In this document: piece after piece, positions 42,589 through 53,717 of the stretch | How positions within the stretch are numbered: the first letter of the stretch is position 1 | Layout of the letters: each line of letters starts with the position of its first letter | DNA from: Leptospira terpstrae serovar Hualin str. LT 11-33 = ATCC 700639 | Lineage (GTDB): Bacteria; Spirochaetota; Leptospiria; Leptospirales; Leptospiraceae | Direction: 5' to 3' | Length of the DNA: 64,000 nt | Assembly (NCBI RefSeq): GCF_000332495.1 | Contig: NZ_AOGW02000010.1 | Span: 186,001 to 250,000, forward strand | Position numbers and translations under genes: made by a program | The notes under the pieces: model-generated | The model's database searches: none | Told to the model about the DNA's origin: nothing | What the model saw: only the letters and a program-made list of their open reading frames with translations

Positions 42589-42897
42589 ATGGCTGGACAA
42601 AGAATTCGCGTTAAGTTAAAAGCTTTCGATCATCGGTTGATTGACCAATCAACCTTTGAAATCGTTGCGACTGCGAAGAGGACCGGAGCTACTGTCTCCG
42701 GTCCAATCCCGCTTCCAACGAAAAAAGAAATCTACACGGTATTACGTTCTCCGCACGTGAATAAAAAAGCTAGAGAACAATTTGAAATGAGAACTCACAA
42801 GAGACTCATCGATATTTTAAATACGAATGAAGATACGGTAGAAGCCCTGATGAAGCTTCAACTCCCTGCTGGAGTTTCCGTAGATATTAAATCCTAA
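42589..42897 (+). CDS. rpsJ: 30S ribosomal protein S10
   Basis: At 102 aa it shows [65 protein letters not shown]10 (NusE) sits in the 30S head and also binds NusG and NusB. It starts 5 bases after tuf and 11 bases before rplC. Confidence 0.97.
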   Translation: MAGQRIRVKLKAFDHRLIDQSTFEIVATAKRTGATVSGPIPLPTKKEIYTVLRSPHVNKKAREQFEMRTHKRLIDILNTNEDTVEALMKLQLPAGVSVDIKS

Positions 42898-42908
42898 GGA
42901 TAGGATCC

Positions 42909-43532
42909 ATGGCTAAAGGTTTAATCGGCGAAAAATTGGGCATGGCCCACATATTCAATAACGAAGGTAAAATGGTTACTGTAACTGTTTTACGCGTGGG
43001 TCCTTGTTTTGTGTCCCAGGTAAAAACATCTGCTAATGACGGTTATGAAGCCGTTCAACTAGCATTTGGTGATGCCAAGGAAAAACACATGACGAAGGCC
43101 GAAGTTGGACACATAAAAAAAGCAAATATTGCAGCTCCGAAAAAAACTCTGATTGAATTCAAAGGTTTTGAAGATGTAGCAGTTGGCGCAGAAGTAAAAC
43201 TGGCTGATGTATTTGCTTTGAACGACACGGTGAAGGTAACCGGAACTTCTAAGGGAAAGGGAACTCAAGGTGTTGTAAAACGCCATGGATTTGCTGGTGG
43301 TCCTGCTGGACACGGTTCCAGATTCCAAAGACACCCAGGTTCCATTGGTTCCAACACAACTCCTGGACGAGTGTTCAAGGGTTTGAAAATGGGCGGAAGA
43401 ATGGGTTCTGAACAGAGCACTGTTCGAAACCTGAAAGTAGTTAAAATTGATGCAGACGCCAACTTGGTATTTGTATCCGGTCCGGTTCCAGGAAGAGAAC
43501 GCGGAATCGTTACGATAGAAAAAATCGGATAA
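42909..43532 (+). CDS. rplC: 50S ribosomal protein L3
   Basis: The 207-aa protein starts [16 protein letters not shown]. The long extension toward the peptidyl-transferase centre is visible as [41 protein letters not shown], which includes the Gln methylated by PrmB in E. coli. It is one of the early 50S assembly proteins. Spacing to rplD is 15 bases. Confidence 0.97.
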   Translation: MAKGLIGEKLGMAHIFNNEGKMVTVTVLRVGPCFVSQVKTSANDGYEAVQLAFGDAKEKHMTKAEVGHIKKANIAAPKKTLIEFKGFEDVAVGAEVKLADVFALNDTVKVTGTSKGKGTQGVVKRHGFAGGPAGHGSRFQRHPGSIGSNTTPGRVFKGLKMGGRMGSEQSTVRNLKVVKIDADANLVFVSGPVPGRERGIVTIEKIG

Positions 43533-43547
43533 ATAGATAGGTAGAAC

Positions 43548-44183
43548 ATGAAAGCGCGTAAATACAATAAAGAAGGCGTATTCGTAAGCGAAGTGGAACT
43601 TCCGGCAGAATTATTTGCTACCGGCATTTCGCTTGGAGCCATCTATGATGCGGTAAAAGCTGAAAATGCGAACAATCGACAAGGAACACATTCTACTAAG
43701 GATCGTTCTGAAGTTCGCGGTGGGGGAATCAAACCTTGGGCTCAAAAAGGAACTGGTCGTGCAAGACAAGGATCCATTAGAGCTCCTCATTTCGTTGGTG
43801 GTGGTATCATTCATGGACCAAAACCAAGAGATTATTCCTCTAACTTGTCACGCAGCGTAAAGAAAAAGGCTGTTCTCTCCATCCTTAACAAAAAGGCAGA
43901 AGAAAACAGAATCGCGATCATAGAAGACGTAGAACCTTCTTCTTACTCTACAAAATCCATCTACAACATTTTGAAGAACATGGAAATTGCAGAGAAGGGT
44001 AACGTGGGTTTTGTGGTAGCTGGTGAAAACCAATTCCTCAAAAAATCCACTCGCAATATAGAGAACCTCAAATATGTGAACAGCAAACGAGTCGTTTGCC
44101 GAGACATCCTCTATAATAACAATTTAGTAATCTCTGAAAGCGCTTTAAAAGAGCTTCAGGCACAGTATTCTAAGAAAGGATAA
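43548..44183 (+). CDS. rplD: 50S ribosomal protein L4
   Basis: This L4 has 211 aa (E. coli 201). The tunnel-lining loop is [43 protein letters not shown], with the K-G-T-G-R-A-R core intact. The globular part ends in a Rossmann-like sheet region ([17 protein letters not shown]). E. coli L4 represses the S10 operon by binding its leader; here rpsJ has no comparable leader because tuf lies 5 bases upstream. Confidence 0.96.
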   Translation: MKARKYNKEGVFVSEVELPAELFATGISLGAIYDAVKAENANNRQGTHSTKDRSEVRGGGIKPWAQKGTGRARQGSIRAPHFVGGGIIHGPKPRDYSSNLSRSVKKKAVLSILNKKAEENRIAIIEDVEPSSYSTKSIYNILKNMEIAEKGNVGFVVAGENQFLKKSTRNIENLKYVNSKRVVCRDILYNNNLVISESALKELQAQYSKKG

Positions 44184-44187
44184 GACA

Positions 44188-44493
44188 GTGAACCTAGAGA
44201 ATGTAATCTTATCACCGGTTGTTACAGAAAAGTCGCAAGACCTTCAAACAATTGGAGAACGTATGGGAAAAAGAACTGTCAAGTATACGTTCAAAGTCCA
44301 CCCGGATGCGAACAAAACTTTGATCAAACAGGCTCTGAAACAAATGTATAACGTTGTTCCAACTGCTGTAAACGTTGCCGTTTACCGTGGGAAAATGAAA
44401 CGTTTTAGAAACATGCCGTCCCCAAGACCTCACTACAAAAAAGCCGTAGTGACGTTTGCTGACGGAGCAAATTTGGATTTTGCTAAGGTTTAA
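44188..44493 (+). CDS. rplW: 50S ribosomal protein L23
   Basis: A 101-aa L23 with the [12 protein letters not shown] opening, [19 protein letters not shown] and the loop [14 protein letters not shown]. It lies at the tunnel exit and is a docking site for trigger factor and SRP. The start is GTG at 44188, four bases after rplD. No nearer ATG preserves the conserved N-terminus. Confidence 0.96.
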   Translation: MNLENVILSPVVTEKSQDLQTIGERMGKRTVKYTFKVHPDANKTLIKQALKQMYNVVPTAVNVAVYRGKMKRFRNMPSPRPHYKKAVVTFADGANLDFAKV

Positions 44494-44495
44494 TT

Positions 44496-45332
44496 ATGGG
44501 AATTAGAAAACTTAAACCCACTACGCAATCTAGCCGCTTCTACTCGGTTCTAGATTTCAAAGAAATCACAGAAGTGGTTCCTTACAAACCGCTTACAGCT
44601 AACTTTTCTTATAAAGCTGGACGCGACAACAAGGGGCGAATTGCTGTTAGACGCAAAGGTGGACGTAACAAAAGAAAGTTCCGTATCATCGATTTCAAAC
44701 GTAATAAATTTGGAATCCCTGCAACTGTAAAAACAATCGAGTATGATCCAAACCGTTCTGCGTTTATTGCACTTATTTGTTACGCTGATGGGGAATACCG
44801 ATACATTTTAGCACCAAACGGACTGAAAGTTGGGGACAAAATTGAATCAGGACCCAATGCAGAGATCAAACTTGGAAATACACTTCCTTTAGATAAAATC
44901 CCTGCAGGAACAAACGTTCACAACATTGAACTACATATCGGAAAAGGCGGTCAAATCGCACGCACAGCAGGATCTTTTGCTGTGATCTCCGCTAAAGATG
45001 GTGACTATGTATCTCTTAAACTTCCTTCTTCGGAAATCCGTAAGGTTCGTAAAGAGTGCTTAGCAACGATCGGAGAACTTTCCAACAAGGACCATAATTT
45101 GGTCATTATCGGAAAGGCGGGTCGTAACCGTTGGTTAGGAAAAAGACCGAAAGTAAGAGGGGTCGTTATGAACCCTGTGGACCACCCACTCGGTGGTGGT
45201 GAAGGTAGAACTTCCGGAGGTCGTCACCCAGTGACTCCTTGGGGTAAACCTACGAAAGGATTTAAAACACGTAAGACGAGACCGTCTGACCGTTTTATTG
45301 TCCAAAGACGTAAGAAAAACAGGAATAGGTAG
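44496..45332 (+). CDS. rplB: 50S ribosomal protein L2
   Basis: The 278-aa protein has [30 protein letters not shown] region [21 protein letters not shown], and [18 protein letters not shown], containing the histidine next to the peptidyl-transferase centre. It is a late-assembly 50S protein required for catalysis and subunit joining. It begins 2 bases after rplW. Confidence 0.97.
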   Translation: MGIRKLKPTTQSSRFYSVLDFKEITEVVPYKPLTANFSYKAGRDNKGRIAVRRKGGRNKRKFRIIDFKRNKFGIPATVKTIEYDPNRSAFIALICYADGEYRYILAPNGLKVGDKIESGPNAEIKLGNTLPLDKIPAGTNVHNIELHIGKGGQIARTAGSFAVISAKDGDYVSLKLPSSEIRKVRKECLATIGELSNKDHNLVIIGKAGRNRWLGKRPKVRGVVMNPVDHPLGGGEGRTSGGRHPVTPWGKPTKGFKTRKTRPSDRFIVQRRKKNRNR

Positions 45333-45345
45333 GATCTAGATAATC

Positions 45346-45624
45346 ATGGCTAGAAGCTTAAAAAAAGGTCCGTTTATTGACGACCACCTCATGAAAAAAA
45401 TCACCAAGTTAAACTCTGAAGGGAAAAAAACTCCCTTCAAGTCTTGGTCCAGAAGAAGTACCATTTATCCGGACATGATCGGTCACACGGTAATGATCCA
45501 TAACGGCAAAGCGTTTGTTCCTGTATATGTAAACGAAAACATGATCGGTCACAAACTCGGTGAATTTGCTCCCACTAGAACCTTCAAAGGTCACGGTGGA
45601 GACAAAAAAGTAGCGAAGAAATAG
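45346..45624 (+). CDS. rpsS: 30S ribosomal protein S19
   Basis: A 92-aa S19: [72 protein letters not shown]. It binds in the 30S head near the A-site finger bridge. It lies 13 bases after rplB. Confidence 0.97.
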   Translation: MARSLKKGPFIDDHLMKKITKLNSEGKKTPFKSWSRRSTIYPDMIGHTVMIHNGKAFVPVYVNENMIGHKLGEFAPTRTFKGHGGDKKVAKK

Positions 45625-45632
45625 GTAGAGTG

Positions 45633-45983
45633 ATGGAAGCAAAAGCAGTAGGAAAACACCTCAGAATTTCTGCCAGAAAAGCTCGCCTGGTTGCTGATGA
45701 AGTTCGTGGATACGATTACAAGGAAGCGATTGATATTTTGCGTTTTACAAACAAAGCAGCAAGTTCAATGATCATCAACCTTTTGAACTCGGCAGTGGCG
45801 AACGCCATCCAAATGAATGAAAGTTTGGATCCAAGTTCACTCTACGTTAAAAAAATCTATGTGGATGACGGCCCTATCATGAAACGTTTCCGCCCAAGAG
45901 CGCGAGGACGTGCTTCTAGGATCCGTAAACGTTTGAGCCACATCACTGTTGTAGTATCTGAAATCGAAAAGAAGGTTAGTTAA
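45633..45983 (+). CDS. rplV: 50S ribosomal protein L22
   Basis: L22 (116 aa from this start) has [26 protein letters not shown] and the tunnel hairpin ending [25 protein letters not shown] choose ATG 45633 over the adjacent GTG 45630 because its spacing from the AGGTAG site is better. The beta-hairpin narrows the exit tunnel beside L4. Confidence 0.95.
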   Translation: MEAKAVGKHLRISARKARLVADEVRGYDYKEAIDILRFTNKAASSMIINLLNSAVANAIQMNESLDPSSLYVKKIYVDDGPIMKRFRPRARGRASRIRKRLSHITVVVSEIEKKVS

Positions 45984-45986
45984 TTT

Positions 45987-46667
45987 ATGGGTCAGAAAGT
46001 AAATCCAATCGGACTACGAATCGGAATCACACGTAACTGGGATTCAATTTGGTATTCCAAACAAGATTACATTAAAAATCTTCACGAAGATATCAAGATC
46101 CGTAGATTCCTTCAGAAGAAATTTAAAAACGCATCCGTTGTTAAGATCATAATCGAAAGATTTCCTGAGAAAATCAACGTGAACCTCCATACTTCTAAAC
46201 CAGGTATGGTGATTGGTCAAAAAGGCCAAAACATCGAAGCGGTAAAACAAGAACTTAAGAAGTTTGCTGATAAACCGATTGGGATGAACATTATCGAAGT
46301 GAAGAAACCGGAAATCATTGCGCAAGCAATTGCTGAAACGGTAGCTCTTCAAATCGAACAAAGGATGCCATTTCGTCGAGTGATGAAAGCGGAACTTCGT
46401 CGTGCGATGCGCGGTGGAGTGGAAGGTGTAAAAATTCAAATCTCCGGACGACTCAACGGGGCAGATATGGCAAGAACAGAAAAGTATATGGAAGGACGAG
46501 TTCCTCTTCATACTCTACGTGCCAAAATTGACTTTGGATTTAAAGAAGCCCTCACGACTTTCGGTCAGATCGGTGTGAAGGTATGGACTTATACTGGTGA
46601 CTACTTCCCAACCAATAAGGAAGAGACCGATGAAGACAAATACGCTGTAAAACGTAGAACGAGTTAA
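45987..46667 (+). CDS. rpsC: 30S ribosomal protein S3
   Basis: At 226 aa it has the [20 protein letters not shown] start, a KH domain with the G-x-x-G loop GQKG ([13 protein letters not shown]), and the C-terminal domain [29 protein letters not shown]3 lies at the mRNA entry channel and contributes to helicase activity. Spacing to rplP is 22 bases. Confidence 0.97.
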   Translation: MGQKVNPIGLRIGITRNWDSIWYSKQDYIKNLHEDIKIRRFLQKKFKNASVVKIIIERFPEKINVNLHTSKPGMVIGQKGQNIEAVKQELKKFADKPIGMNIIEVKKPEIIAQAIAETVALQIEQRMPFRRVMKAELRRAMRGGVEGVKIQISGRLNGADMARTEKYMEGRVPLHTLRAKIDFGFKEALTTFGQIGVKVWTYTGDYFPTNKEETDEDKYAVKRRTS

Positions 46668-46689
46668 GAAGTACTAAAGAGATACGATA

Positions 46690-47103
46690 ATGTTAGCACC
46701 TAAACGAGTAAAATTTAGAAAACGCCAAAGAGGGCGCTTGAAAGGTAAGGACGAAAGAGGTTCTTACGTTGCGTTCGGAGAATATGGTTTAAAAGCTATT
46801 TCTTCCGGTCGTATTACAGCGCGTCAAATCGAAGCTGCAAGGATTACTATCAACCGCCAAGTGAAACGAGGTGGGAAATTGTGGATCCGTATCTTCCCTC
46901 ATCTTCCTATCACTAAAAAACCTGCCGAAACTCGTATGGGTAAAGGTAAAGGTAACCCGGAATTCTGGATTGCAGAGATCCGTCCTGGCCGCGTTCTTTT
47001 TGAGATGGCGGGTATTGATGAAGAAACAGCAAGAAAAGCTCTTCATTTAGCAGCCTTCAAACTGCCAGTGGAAACTTCATTTGTAAAGAGGAACGTTCTA
47101 TGA
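46690..47103 (+). CDS. rplP: 50S ribosomal protein L16
   Basis: A 137-aa L16: [19 protein letters not shown], the [13 protein letters not shown] stretch, [56 protein letters not shown]. It is positioned near the A-site tRNA elbow. It overlaps rpmC by ATGA. Confidence 0.97.
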   Translation: MLAPKRVKFRKRQRGRLKGKDERGSYVAFGEYGLKAISSGRITARQIEAARITINRQVKRGGKLWIRIFPHLPITKKPAETRMGKGKGNPEFWIAEIRPGRVLFEMAGIDEETARKALHLAAFKLPVETSFVKRNVL

Positions 47104-47372
47104 AAGACGATTTTAAGTCACTTTCTCCAGAAGATTTGAAGAAAGAAATTCTCTCCTCTTCCGAAGAAGTTAGAAAAGCAAGATTCCAGTTTGGTGTTAC
47201 AAGATCTCTTGAGAACCCTAAACTAATCCGCAATCATAAGAAGAGAATTGCCCAAGCATTGACTGTCCTTCGTGAGAAGGAATTAACAGCAAAAGGCAAA
47301 CTCAAACAAATCGCACCAAAGGCTGGTTCGGCTCCGAAAGTTGCTAAAACTAGCAAAGGTAAGAAGAAGTAG
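47100..47372 (+). CDS. rpmC: 50S ribosomal protein L29
   Basis: L29 at 90 aa, longer than the E. coli 63-aa protein because of a Lys/Ala-rich C-terminal tail of about 25 residues. The core has [50 protein letters not shown]. It forms part of the tunnel-exit rim. It overlaps rplP by four bases and precedes rpsQ by 3. Confidence 0.95.
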   Translation: MKDDFKSLSPEDLKKEILSSSEEVRKARFQFGVTRSLENPKLIRNHKKRIAQALTVLREKELTAKGKLKQIAPKAGSAPKVAKTSKGKKK

Positions 47373-47375
47373 GTT

Positions 47376-47645
47376 ATGGAAGATAAAAACTCTAAAAAGT
47401 CTTTAACCATTCAGGGTGTAGTTGTGAGCGATTCTATGGATAAAACCGTAGTGATCGAAATCATCACAAGAAAAGTGCACCCACGGTTTAAGAAGATTAT
47501 GACCCGTACTTCCCGCGTGAAGGTTCACGATGAGAAGAACGAGTGTCAAGTTGGTGATCGAGTCATCGCTGTGGAAACAAGACCACTTTCTAAACAGAAA
47601 CACCATAAACTTGTAAAGGTAATTGAGAAGGCTAAATTAGTATGA
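47376..47645 (+). CDS. rpsQ: 30S ribosomal protein S17
   Basis: The 89-aa OB-fold protein shows [72 protein letters not shown]. It is a primary binder of 16S rRNA 5' domain. It overlaps rplN by four bases. Confidence 0.96.
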   Translation: MEDKNSKKSLTIQGVVVSDSMDKTVVIEIITRKVHPRFKKIMTRTSRVKVHDEKNECQVGDRVIAVETRPLSKQKHHKLVKVIEKAKLV

Positions 47646-48034
47646 TCCAACAAGAAACTATTTTACAAGTAGCCGATAACTCGGGTGTGAAAAAAGTCAT
47701 GTGCGTAAAAGTGCTTGGCGGTTCCAAAAAACGCTACGCAACGCTTGGTGACGAAATCATCGTCGCTGTTAAGGAAGCACAACCTGCATACGGTCTTCGT
47801 GACGGGCAAGGGAAGAAAGTGCATAACAAAGCGGTTCAAAGAGCTGTTGTTGTGAGAACGAAAAAAGAAGTTCGTCGTCCAGACGGAACTTACATTCGTT
47901 TCGATGACAATGCCGTTGCCATCATTGATGACAAAGGGAATCCAAAAGGAACCAGGATCTTCGGACCTGTTGCCCGTGAACTTCGCGATAAAAAATACAT
48001 GAAAATTATATCTCTCGCGCCGGAGGTTCTCTAG
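47642..48034 (+). CDS. rplN: 50S ribosomal protein L14 with internal insertion
   Basis: L14 has 130 aa rather than 122. [28 protein letters not shown] and the end [26 protein letters not shown] are standard. The extra eight residues fall between EAQP (45-48) and AVVVRTKK (about 68), where E. coli has a short linker. L14 forms bridges with the 30S and is the docking site for the silencing factor RsfS. Confidence 0.96.
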   Translation: MIQQETILQVADNSGVKKVMCVKVLGGSKKRYATLGDEIIVAVKEAQPAYGLRDGQGKKVHNKAVQRAVVVRTKKEVRRPDGTYIRFDDNAVAIIDDKGNPKGTRIFGPVARELRDKKYMKIISLAPEVL

Positions 48035-48035
48035 A

Positions 48036-48419
48036 ATGGCAGCTAAATTAGCATATAGAGGCTCCGAGCCCACTAAATTCAAAAAAACGAAAATCAAAAA
48101 GGACGATGAAGTTCTTGTGATTTCCGGAAAAGAGAAAGGGAAAAAAGGGAAAGTTCTCGCTATCGATAAACGCAAAGACCGCGTTTATATCGAAGGTGTG
48201 AACAAAAGAAAGAGATTCGTAAGACCAACCCAAGAGAACCCTCAAGGTGGTGCGATCGAAATCGAATTCCCAATCCATATCTCCAATGTGATGTTTCACG
48301 ACACAAAAGCAGAGAACAAAGCGAAGCCTAAGAAGAAAATTAAGGCTGTACGCTTGGGCTTTGCCAAGAAGGATGGTAAATCCGTACGAGTGACTCGACC
48401 TGAAGGGAAAGAAGTATAA
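48036..48419 (+). CDS. rplX: 50S ribosomal protein L24
   Basis: L24 with 127 aa (E. coli 104). The KOW motif is [34 protein letters not shown], followed by [24 protein letters not shown]. The N-terminus carries a basic extension of about 20 residues. L24 is an assembly initiator near the tunnel exit. It starts one base after rplN. Confidence 0.96.
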   Translation: MAAKLAYRGSEPTKFKKTKIKKDDEVLVISGKEKGKKGKVLAIDKRKDRVYIEGVNKRKRFVRPTQENPQGGAIEIEFPIHISNVMFHDTKAENKAKPKKKIKAVRLGFAKKDGKSVRVTRPEGKEV

Positions 48420-48422
48420 GTT

Positions 48423-48974
48423 ATGGTACCTAGGCTTAAATCAAAATACGAGAAGGAAATCCGTCCTACACTCCAAAAGTCACTCGGCTTTCAAAGTGTA
48501 ATGCGAGTTCCCAAACTGGAAAAAATCGTAATCAACGTTGGTATGGGCGAAGCTCACACCAACCCAAAAGCGATGGAAGCTTGTTTGTTAGAAATCGGCC
48601 AAATTACTGGCCAAAGACCGGTAAAAACTTTCGCTAAGAAGTCCATTGCGGGTTTCAAAGTGAGAGAGGGAATGGTGCTTGGTTGCAAAGTTACCCTCCG
48701 TGGTCATCATATGTATGAGTTCCTTGACAGATTCATTAACGTGGCTCTTCCACGGGTTCGTGACTTTCGCGGTGTAAACCCCAAAGGTTTCGATGGTCGA
48801 GGAAATTACAATCTGTCCGTAAGAGAACAGATCATCTTCCCTGAGATTCATTTTGATAAAATCAATACGATCTACGGGATCAATATCACTTTCGTAACGA
48901 ACACGGAAGTGGACAAAGAAGCGTTCGAATTATTCCAAGCCTTCGGTATGCCTTACCGTTCGGCAGGTAAGTAG
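48423..48974 (+). CDS. rplE: 50S ribosomal protein L5
   Basis: At 183 aa: [80 protein letters not shown], and the end [12 protein letters not shown]5 binds 5S rRNA in the central protuberance. Gap to rpsN is 10 bases. Confidence 0.97.
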   Translation: MVPRLKSKYEKEIRPTLQKSLGFQSVMRVPKLEKIVINVGMGEAHTNPKAMEACLLEIGQITGQRPVKTFAKKSIAGFKVREGMVLGCKVTLRGHHMYEFLDRFINVALPRVRDFRGVNPKGFDGRGNYNLSVREQIIFPEIHFDKINTIYGINITFVTNTEVDKEAFELFQAFGMPYRSAGK

Positions 48975-48984
48975 GAGATTATTC

Positions 48985-49170
48985 ATGGCGAAAAAATCAA
49001 TGATGGAACGCCACGCCAAAGAGCAAAAATTCAAAGTGAGAGAGTACAATCGTTGCCCTCTTTGTGGTCGATCACGCGCTTATTTGCGCCGCTTTGATAT
49101 GTGTCGTCTTTGCTTCCGGGACCTTGCTAGCAAGGCTCAGATCCCCGGTGTGAAAAAGTCCTCCTGGTAA
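48985..49170 (+). CDS. rpsN: 30S ribosomal protein S14, zinc-binding type Z
   Basis: A 61-aa short S14 with two CxxC pairs (CPLC about residue 24 and CRLC about 40) that bind zinc, and [21 protein letters not shown]. It is the zinc-dependent form, so a cysteine-free paralogue for zinc limitation is not present in this operon. Confidence 0.97.
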   Translation: MAKKSMMERHAKEQKFKVREYNRCPLCGRSRAYLRRFDMCRLCFRDLASKAQIPGVKKSSW

Positions 49171-49187
49171 TTAGGTTAAGGTAAGAT

Positions 49188-49586
49188 ATGAGTCTTTCAG
49201 ATCCAATCGCAGATATGCTAACAAGAATCAGAAACGCACAACAAGCTAAACATGAGCTTTGTGTGATTCCTGGTAGCAAAATCAAAAAATCCATCCTAGA
49301 TCTTCTCAAAGAAGAAGGTTTTGTAGATGATGTTCAAACTGTAAAAAATGGAAGTTTTGATGACTTCCAAGTGAAATTAAAATACGACACGGAAAAGAAA
49401 CCGGTAATTCGTATGATCGAGAGAGTATCCACTCCAGGTCGTCGAGTTTACATCCAATCCGGAGAAATCAGACCGTTCCGAAATAACATCGGAACACTCA
49501 TCCTTTCGACTTCGAAAGGGGTGATGACTGGAAAACGTGCTCGAAAACTCAGAGTAGGAGGGGAAGTTCTCTGTAAGGTATTCTAG
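49188..49586 (+). CDS. rpsH: 30S ribosomal protein S8
   Basis: The 132-aa protein has [36 protein letters not shown] and the end [26 protein letters not shown]. In E. coli S8 represses the spc operon by binding a site resembling its rRNA target at the start of the L5 gene; I did not verify such a site here. Confidence 0.97.
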   Translation: MSLSDPIADMLTRIRNAQQAKHELCVIPGSKIKKSILDLLKEEGFVDDVQTVKNGSFDDFQVKLKYDTEKKPVIRMIERVSTPGRRVYIQSGEIRPFRNNIGTLILSTSKGVMTGKRARKLRVGGEVLCKVF

Positions 49587-49600
49587 AGAACGATAACACC

Positions 49601-50140
49601 ATGTCTCGAGTTGGAAAAAGTATTATCAAATTGCCTGCAAAGGTAGAAGTGAAAGCAGAAGCTGAGGCTCTTACGATTAAAGGGCCTTTAGGGGAATTAA
49701 AAACTCCGCTTTACGAAGGTGTCAGCGCAAATGTTGAAAACGGCGAGTTGGTTTTTACTCGAAAAAGTGAAGACCAAAAGACAGTGGCTCTCCACGGTCT
49801 CGTTCGTTCTCTTGCGATGAACTGCGTAAAAGGTGTCACTACTGGTTGGGAAAAAAACTTAGAAATCACAGGGGTTGGTTATCGTGCACAAAAACGCGGT
49901 AAAGATCTAGTGATGGCTCTTGGTTATTCACACGAAGTGGTTTTCCCTGAACCTACAGGTATCAAAATTGATGTCGCAGATCAGCTAAAAATCAAAGTAT
50001 CGGGAATTGACCGACAACTGGTTGGACAAGTTGCGGCTGACATTCGTTCTAAAAGACCTCCTGAACCGTATAAAGGGAAAGGGATCAAATATCAGAACGA
50101 ATACATCCGTAGAAAGGCCGGAAAGACCGGTAAGAAGTAG
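49601..50140 (+). CDS. rplF: 50S ribosomal protein L6
   Basis: L6 (179 aa): [79 protein letters not shown]. The C-terminal domain contacts the sarcin-ricin region. It lies 14 bases after rpsH. Confidence 0.97.
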   Translation: MSRVGKSIIKLPAKVEVKAEAEALTIKGPLGELKTPLYEGVSANVENGELVFTRKSEDQKTVALHGLVRSLAMNCVKGVTTGWEKNLEITGVGYRAQKRGKDLVMALGYSHEVVFPEPTGIKIDVADQLKIKVSGIDRQLVGQVAADIRSKRPPEPYKGKGIKYQNEYIRRKAGKTGKK

Positions 50141-50146
50141 AACGTC

Positions 50147-50515
50147 ATGATCAACAAGACAGCTAAAAATACGAAAAGATTGAGACGAGCGGAACGAGTT
50201 AGATACAAACTCCGCTCTACATCGGAAAGACCTCGGTTGGTTTTCAACAAAACAAACCGTTACCTCACGGCGCAAATCATTGATGATGCGAAAGGTGTAA
50301 CACTTGTTTATGCAACCACTTTAGAGAAAGATTTTCCGAAACATGAAAATTCAAAGAAGAGTAAATCGGCAGCGACCGAACTCGGTAAAGTAGTCGCTGA
50401 TAAGGCGAAAAAAGCAGGAGTTTCCCAAGTGGTTCTCGACCGTTCTGGAATGGTTTACCATGGAAGAATTGCCGCTTTTGCTGATTCTGCCCGCGAAGGT
50501 GGATTGGAGTTCTAA
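50147..50515 (+). CDS. rplR: 50S ribosomal protein L18
   Basis: A 122-aa 5S rRNA-binding protein with [43 protein letters not shown] and the end [25 protein letters not shown]. The stop is immediately followed by the rpsE start. Confidence 0.96.
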   Translation: MINKTAKNTKRLRRAERVRYKLRSTSERPRLVFNKTNRYLTAQIIDDAKGVTLVYATTLEKDFPKHENSKKSKSAATELGKVVADKAKKAGVSQVVLDRSGMVYHGRIAAFADSAREGGLEF

Positions 50516-51022
50516 ATGATGTTAGAAGAAGAAACAAAAGAATTTACTGAGAAGGTCGTTAAAATCGACCGAGTTGCCAAAGTAGTGAAGGGGGGACGTC
50601 GTTTCTCCTTCAACGCACTTTCAGTTGTTGGTGACTCTAAAGGAAAAGTAGGAATTGGATTTGGAAAGGCGAATGAAGTTCCAGATGCAATCCGAAAGTC
50701 CATTGAATCGGCAAAAAAGAATTTAAAATCCATTCACTATATCGGTCATACCGTTCCTCATGATGTTGTGGGACAGTTCAAATCCGCTCGAGTGATTTTG
50801 AAGCCAGCTTCTCCGGGAACGGGGATCATCGCCGGAGCTTCTGTTCGTTCCGTTTTGGAAAGAGCAGGAATCCAAGATGTTTTGACTAAGTCATGGGGTT
50901 CTTCAAACCCGATGAACATTGTGAAAGCGACTATGGATGCATTACAACAGTTGGAAACACCGTCAATGGCGGTAAAACGACGTGGTGTCAGCCTCAAACA
51001 CTTGTTTGGGCAAGATCTATAA
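50516..51022 (+). CDS. rpsE: 30S ribosomal protein S5
   Basis: The 168-aa protein begins at tandem ATG codons (50516 and 50519), directly after rplR's TAA; either may be used. It has [47 protein letters not shown] and [21 protein letters not shown]5 shapes the decoding site and mRNA entry pore. Confidence 0.97.
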   Translation: MMLEEETKEFTEKVVKIDRVAKVVKGGRRFSFNALSVVGDSKGKVGIGFGKANEVPDAIRKSIESAKKNLKSIHYIGHTVPHDVVGQFKSARVILKPASPGTGIIAGASVRSVLERAGIQDVLTKSWGSSNPMNIVKATMDALQQLETPSMAVKRRGVSLKHLFGQDL

Positions 51023-51036
51023 AAAGGAATCTGACT

Positions 51037-51216
51037 ATGGAAGAAGTGATCGTAACGCAAGAAAGAAGTTCTATTGGCATCATTCCGATGCACAAAAAAA
51101 CTCTCATTGCACTCGGCCTTAAAAAGAAAGGTCAATCCAAAAAACACAAAATGACTCCCCAATTGAAAGGGATGTTACGACAAGTAGGTTACTTGTTGAA
51201 AGTGGAAAAGGTATAA
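51037..51216 (+). CDS. rpmD: 50S ribosomal protein L30
   Basis: A 59-aa L30 starting at ATG 51037: [53 protein letters not shown]. Longer in-frame ORF space upstream overlaps rpsE and is not coding. Gap after rpsE is 14 bases, and rplO begins 4 bases after. Confidence 0.94.
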   Translation: MEEVIVTQERSSIGIIPMHKKTLIALGLKKKGQSKKHKMTPQLKGMLRQVGYLLKVEKV

Positions 51217-51220
51217 TTGT

Positions 51221-51757
51221 ATGGCACAAGACAGAATTGAACAAGGTCGTGGATTCGGTGCAAAACGTCCGAAAAAATCCACATCTCTAGGAAACAAAAA
51301 CTTGGTTCCCGTTCCGGAAGGTGCAACAACCTCTCCGAAACGTGTGGGACAAGGTCCAGGATCCGGGATGGGAAAAACTTCCACTCGTGGTTCCAAAGGA
51401 CAAAGAGCTCGTGCATCTTCCATGAAACGCGGTTTCGAAGGTGGACAGATGCCTCTCCACAAACGTTTGCCAAAACGTGGTTTTACTAATATTTTCTCTG
51501 TGGAATTCCAACCAGTCAATTTGATCTCCTTAGCGAAAGCGGGTCTTTCTGGGGAAGTAACTCCTGCCATTCTCAAAGCCAAGAGTTTGATTAAGTCCGA
51601 AGTAGGACCTATCAAGTTACTCGGTACTGGAGAAGTGACCCAAGCCATTACCATTACGGTAGATGCTTTTTCTGCCTCTGCAAAAGAGAAAATTGAAAAA
51701 GCGGGTGGAAAAGTCATCATTAGAGAAAAGAAAAAAGAAGAGAAAAAAACTAGATAA
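51221..51757 (+). CDS. rplO: 50S ribosomal protein L15
   Basis: L15 has 178 aa, longer than E. coli (144), partly through an N-terminal addition and a Lys/Glu-rich tail. The core shows RVGQGPGSGMGKTSTRGSKGQRARASSMKRGFEGGQMPLHKRLPKRGFTN. It is a late-assembling 50S protein. It is followed after 3 bases by secY. Confidence 0.96.
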   Translation: MAQDRIEQGRGFGAKRPKKSTSLGNKNLVPVPEGATTSPKRVGQGPGSGMGKTSTRGSKGQRARASSMKRGFEGGQMPLHKRLPKRGFTNIFSVEFQPVNLISLAKAGLSGEVTPAILKAKSLIKSEVGPIKLLGTGEVTQAITITVDAFSASAKEKIEKAGGKVIIREKKKEEKKTR

Positions 51758-51760
51758 CCT

Positions 51761-53140
51761 ATGTTTCAAACCATCGCTAACATCTTTCGAATCCCGGAAT
51801 TAAGATCTAAAATCCTATTTACGATCGGTATGTTGTTACTTTTTAGAATGGGAACTCACGTAACCATTCCTGGTATCAATAGTTTGATCGTAACGGGCAT
51901 TACTGCCGATCCGAGTGAAGGTTTCCTCGGAATGGTGGATTTGTTTGCAGGTGGTGCTCTTCTCAAATTTTCTATTTTTGCACTTGGGATTATGCCTTAT
52001 ATCTCTTCCTCCATCATTATGCAATTAGTTATGGTTCTCATTCCTAGTTTGCAAAAAATGCAAAAGGAAGGAGAAGAAGGCAGAAAAAAAATCCAACAGT
52101 ACACTAAGTATGGAACCCTCATCCTTTGTGCAATCCAGTCACTTGCGGTGATCCAATTGGCAAATTCTTGGTCTACTGGATCAGGAACGGCCCAAGCAAA
52201 GTATCCTGGTCTAATCAATCCATCCGTGGAAGGTTACTTTTTACCGATTGCGATGTTATCCATCACTACGGGAACCGTACTTCTTATTTGGCTTGGGGAA
52301 CAGATTACGGAACGTGGAATTGGAAACGGAATCTCTCTCATTATTTTTGCAGGGATTATTGGCCGTATGCCGGAAGCGCTCATTGCCATGTTCACTTCCG
52401 ATACTTCAGATGCTCTTAGCATTCTTATCCTGATCATCATTTTTATTGTTCTCATCTCACTCACAGTGATTTTAACCCAAGGGGTTCGCCGGGTTCCGTT
52501 AAATTATGGAAAACAAATGGTGGGTAGAAAGATGGTTCAGGCTCGTAGCCAGTCCATTCCTTTTAAAGTAAACAGTGCCAATGTAATGCCAATTATCTTT
52601 GCATCCTCTTTGATTTTATTTCCACAAACAATTGTTCAGTGGTTATCATCTAAGGGTGGTCAGTGGGCAGGTTGGGCAGTGATTATGGACTATTTTAATC
52701 CATTTTCACAAATTTGGTATCATGCCCTTTTTTACTATGTGATTTATACATCTCTAATCATTTTCTTTGCGTATTTTTATACAGCGATTCAGTTCAATCC
52801 ACAGGAACTAGCTGATAACTTGAAAAAATATGGTGGGTTCATTCCAGGAGTTCGTCCAGGAAGCCAAACAAAAGATATGATTGAGAAAATCTTGAATCGA
52901 ATCACCCTACCGGGTGCTCTTTTCCTTGCTGGTCTTGCTCTTGCTCCGTATCTCATCATTAAGTTTTTAAACCTCGGTTCTAACACCGGTGGGGGAACCT
53001 TAGTGTATACTTTCGGAGGAACTTCTCTTCTCATTATGGTGGGTGTGGCTCTGGAAACTTTAAAACAAATCGAAGCCCAACTCCTTATGAGAAATTACGA
53101 AGGATTCATGAAGAAGACTAAAATCAAGGGAAGAGTGTAA
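51761..53140 (+). CDS. secY: Preprotein translocase subunit SecY
   Basis: The 459-aa channel subunit has ten predicted helices. Seen are [53 protein letters not shown] (plug and lateral-gate region), [15 protein letters not shown], and [23 protein letters not shown] with the cytoplasmic loop that binds SecA and ribosomes. It pairs with SecE at 27.3 kb. Gap to adk is 3 bases. Confidence 0.97.
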   Translation: MFQTIANIFRIPELRSKILFTIGMLLLFRMGTHVTIPGINSLIVTGITADPSEGFLGMVDLFAGGALLKFSIFALGIMPYISSSIIMQLVMVLIPSLQKMQKEGEEGRKKIQQYTKYGTLILCAIQSLAVIQLANSWSTGSGTAQAKYPGLINPSVEGYFLPIAMLSITTGTVLLIWLGEQITERGIGNGISLIIFAGIIGRMPEALIAMFTSDTSDALSILILIIIFIVLISLTVILTQGVRRVPLNYGKQMVGRKMVQARSQSIPFKVNSANVMPIIFASSLILFPQTIVQWLSSKGGQWAGWAVIMDYFNPFSQIWYHALFYYVIYTSLIIFFAYFYTAIQFNPQELADNLKKYGGFIPGVRPGSQTKDMIEKILNRITLPGALFLAGLALAPYLIIKFLNLGSNTGGGTLVYTFGGTSLLIMVGVALETLKQIEAQLLMRNYEGFMKKTKIKGRV

Positions 53141-53143
53141 CGA

Positions 53144-53707
53144 ATGAAGAGACTCATTTTTATGGGCCCTCCAGGTGCTGGAAAAGGGACCCAAGCTGAT
53201 ATCATCAAAGAGAAATACCAAATTCCTCAAATCTCTACTGGAGACATACTCCGAGCTGCCGTAAAAAACGGAACCCCTATGGGGATTGAAGCAAAAAAAT
53301 ATATGGACGCTGGAGACCTTGTTCCAGATGCTGTCGTTATAGGCATAATTCGCGACCGTTTGGTCGAATCTGATTGTGCGAATGGATTCATTCTGGATGG
53401 ATTTCCTAGGACGGTGGAGCAAGCAAAGGCTCTCTCGGAAATCCTCAAAGAGCTCCGCATGGAGCTCGACTCCGTTGTCAACCTAGACGTTCCTGACGAA
53501 GAACTCGTCAAACGGTTGCTAGGTAGAGCGATCAAAGAAGGACGCTCGGATGACAACGAAGAGACCATCAAAAACCGTCTGCATACTTACAACACCAAGA
53601 CGTTGCCCCTGATAGACTTTTATAAAGGCTCTGGGATCCTTCGGCAAATCAATGGTTTGGGAAGTATGGAAGAAATCACTAACACTATTTTAAAATCGAT
53701 CCAGTAG
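53144..53707 (+). CDS. adk: Adenylate kinase, short-lid form
   Basis: Adk (187 aa) converts AMP and ATP to two ADP. It has the P-loop [37 protein letters not shown] and a short lid segment ([20 protein letters not shown]) with no zinc cysteines, as in the shorter class of bacterial enzymes. It is directly followed by infA; the usual map gene between them is absent. Confidence 0.97.
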   Translation: MKRLIFMGPPGAGKGTQADIIKEKYQIPQISTGDILRAAVKNGTPMGIEAKKYMDAGDLVPDAVVIGIIRDRLVESDCANGFILDGFPRTVEQAKALSEILKELRMELDSVVNLDVPDEELVKRLLGRAIKEGRSDDNEETIKNRLHTYNTKTLPLIDFYKGSGILRQINGLGSMEEITNTILKSIQ

Positions 53708-53710
53708 GAG
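53706..53710 (+). promoter_or_regulatory. Shine-Dalgarno site fixing the infA start at CTG
   Basis: AGGAG overlaps the last bases of adk's TAG and sits 7 bases from the CTG at 53718. A TAG in the infA frame at 53712-53714 excludes any start further upstream. Confidence 0.85.
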
Positions 53711-53717
53711 ATAGACC

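Noticed and set aside
50893..51036. Longer rpmD start inside rpsE
   Set aside because: The extra 48 residues do not resemble L30; ATG 51037 gives the standard 59-aa protein.
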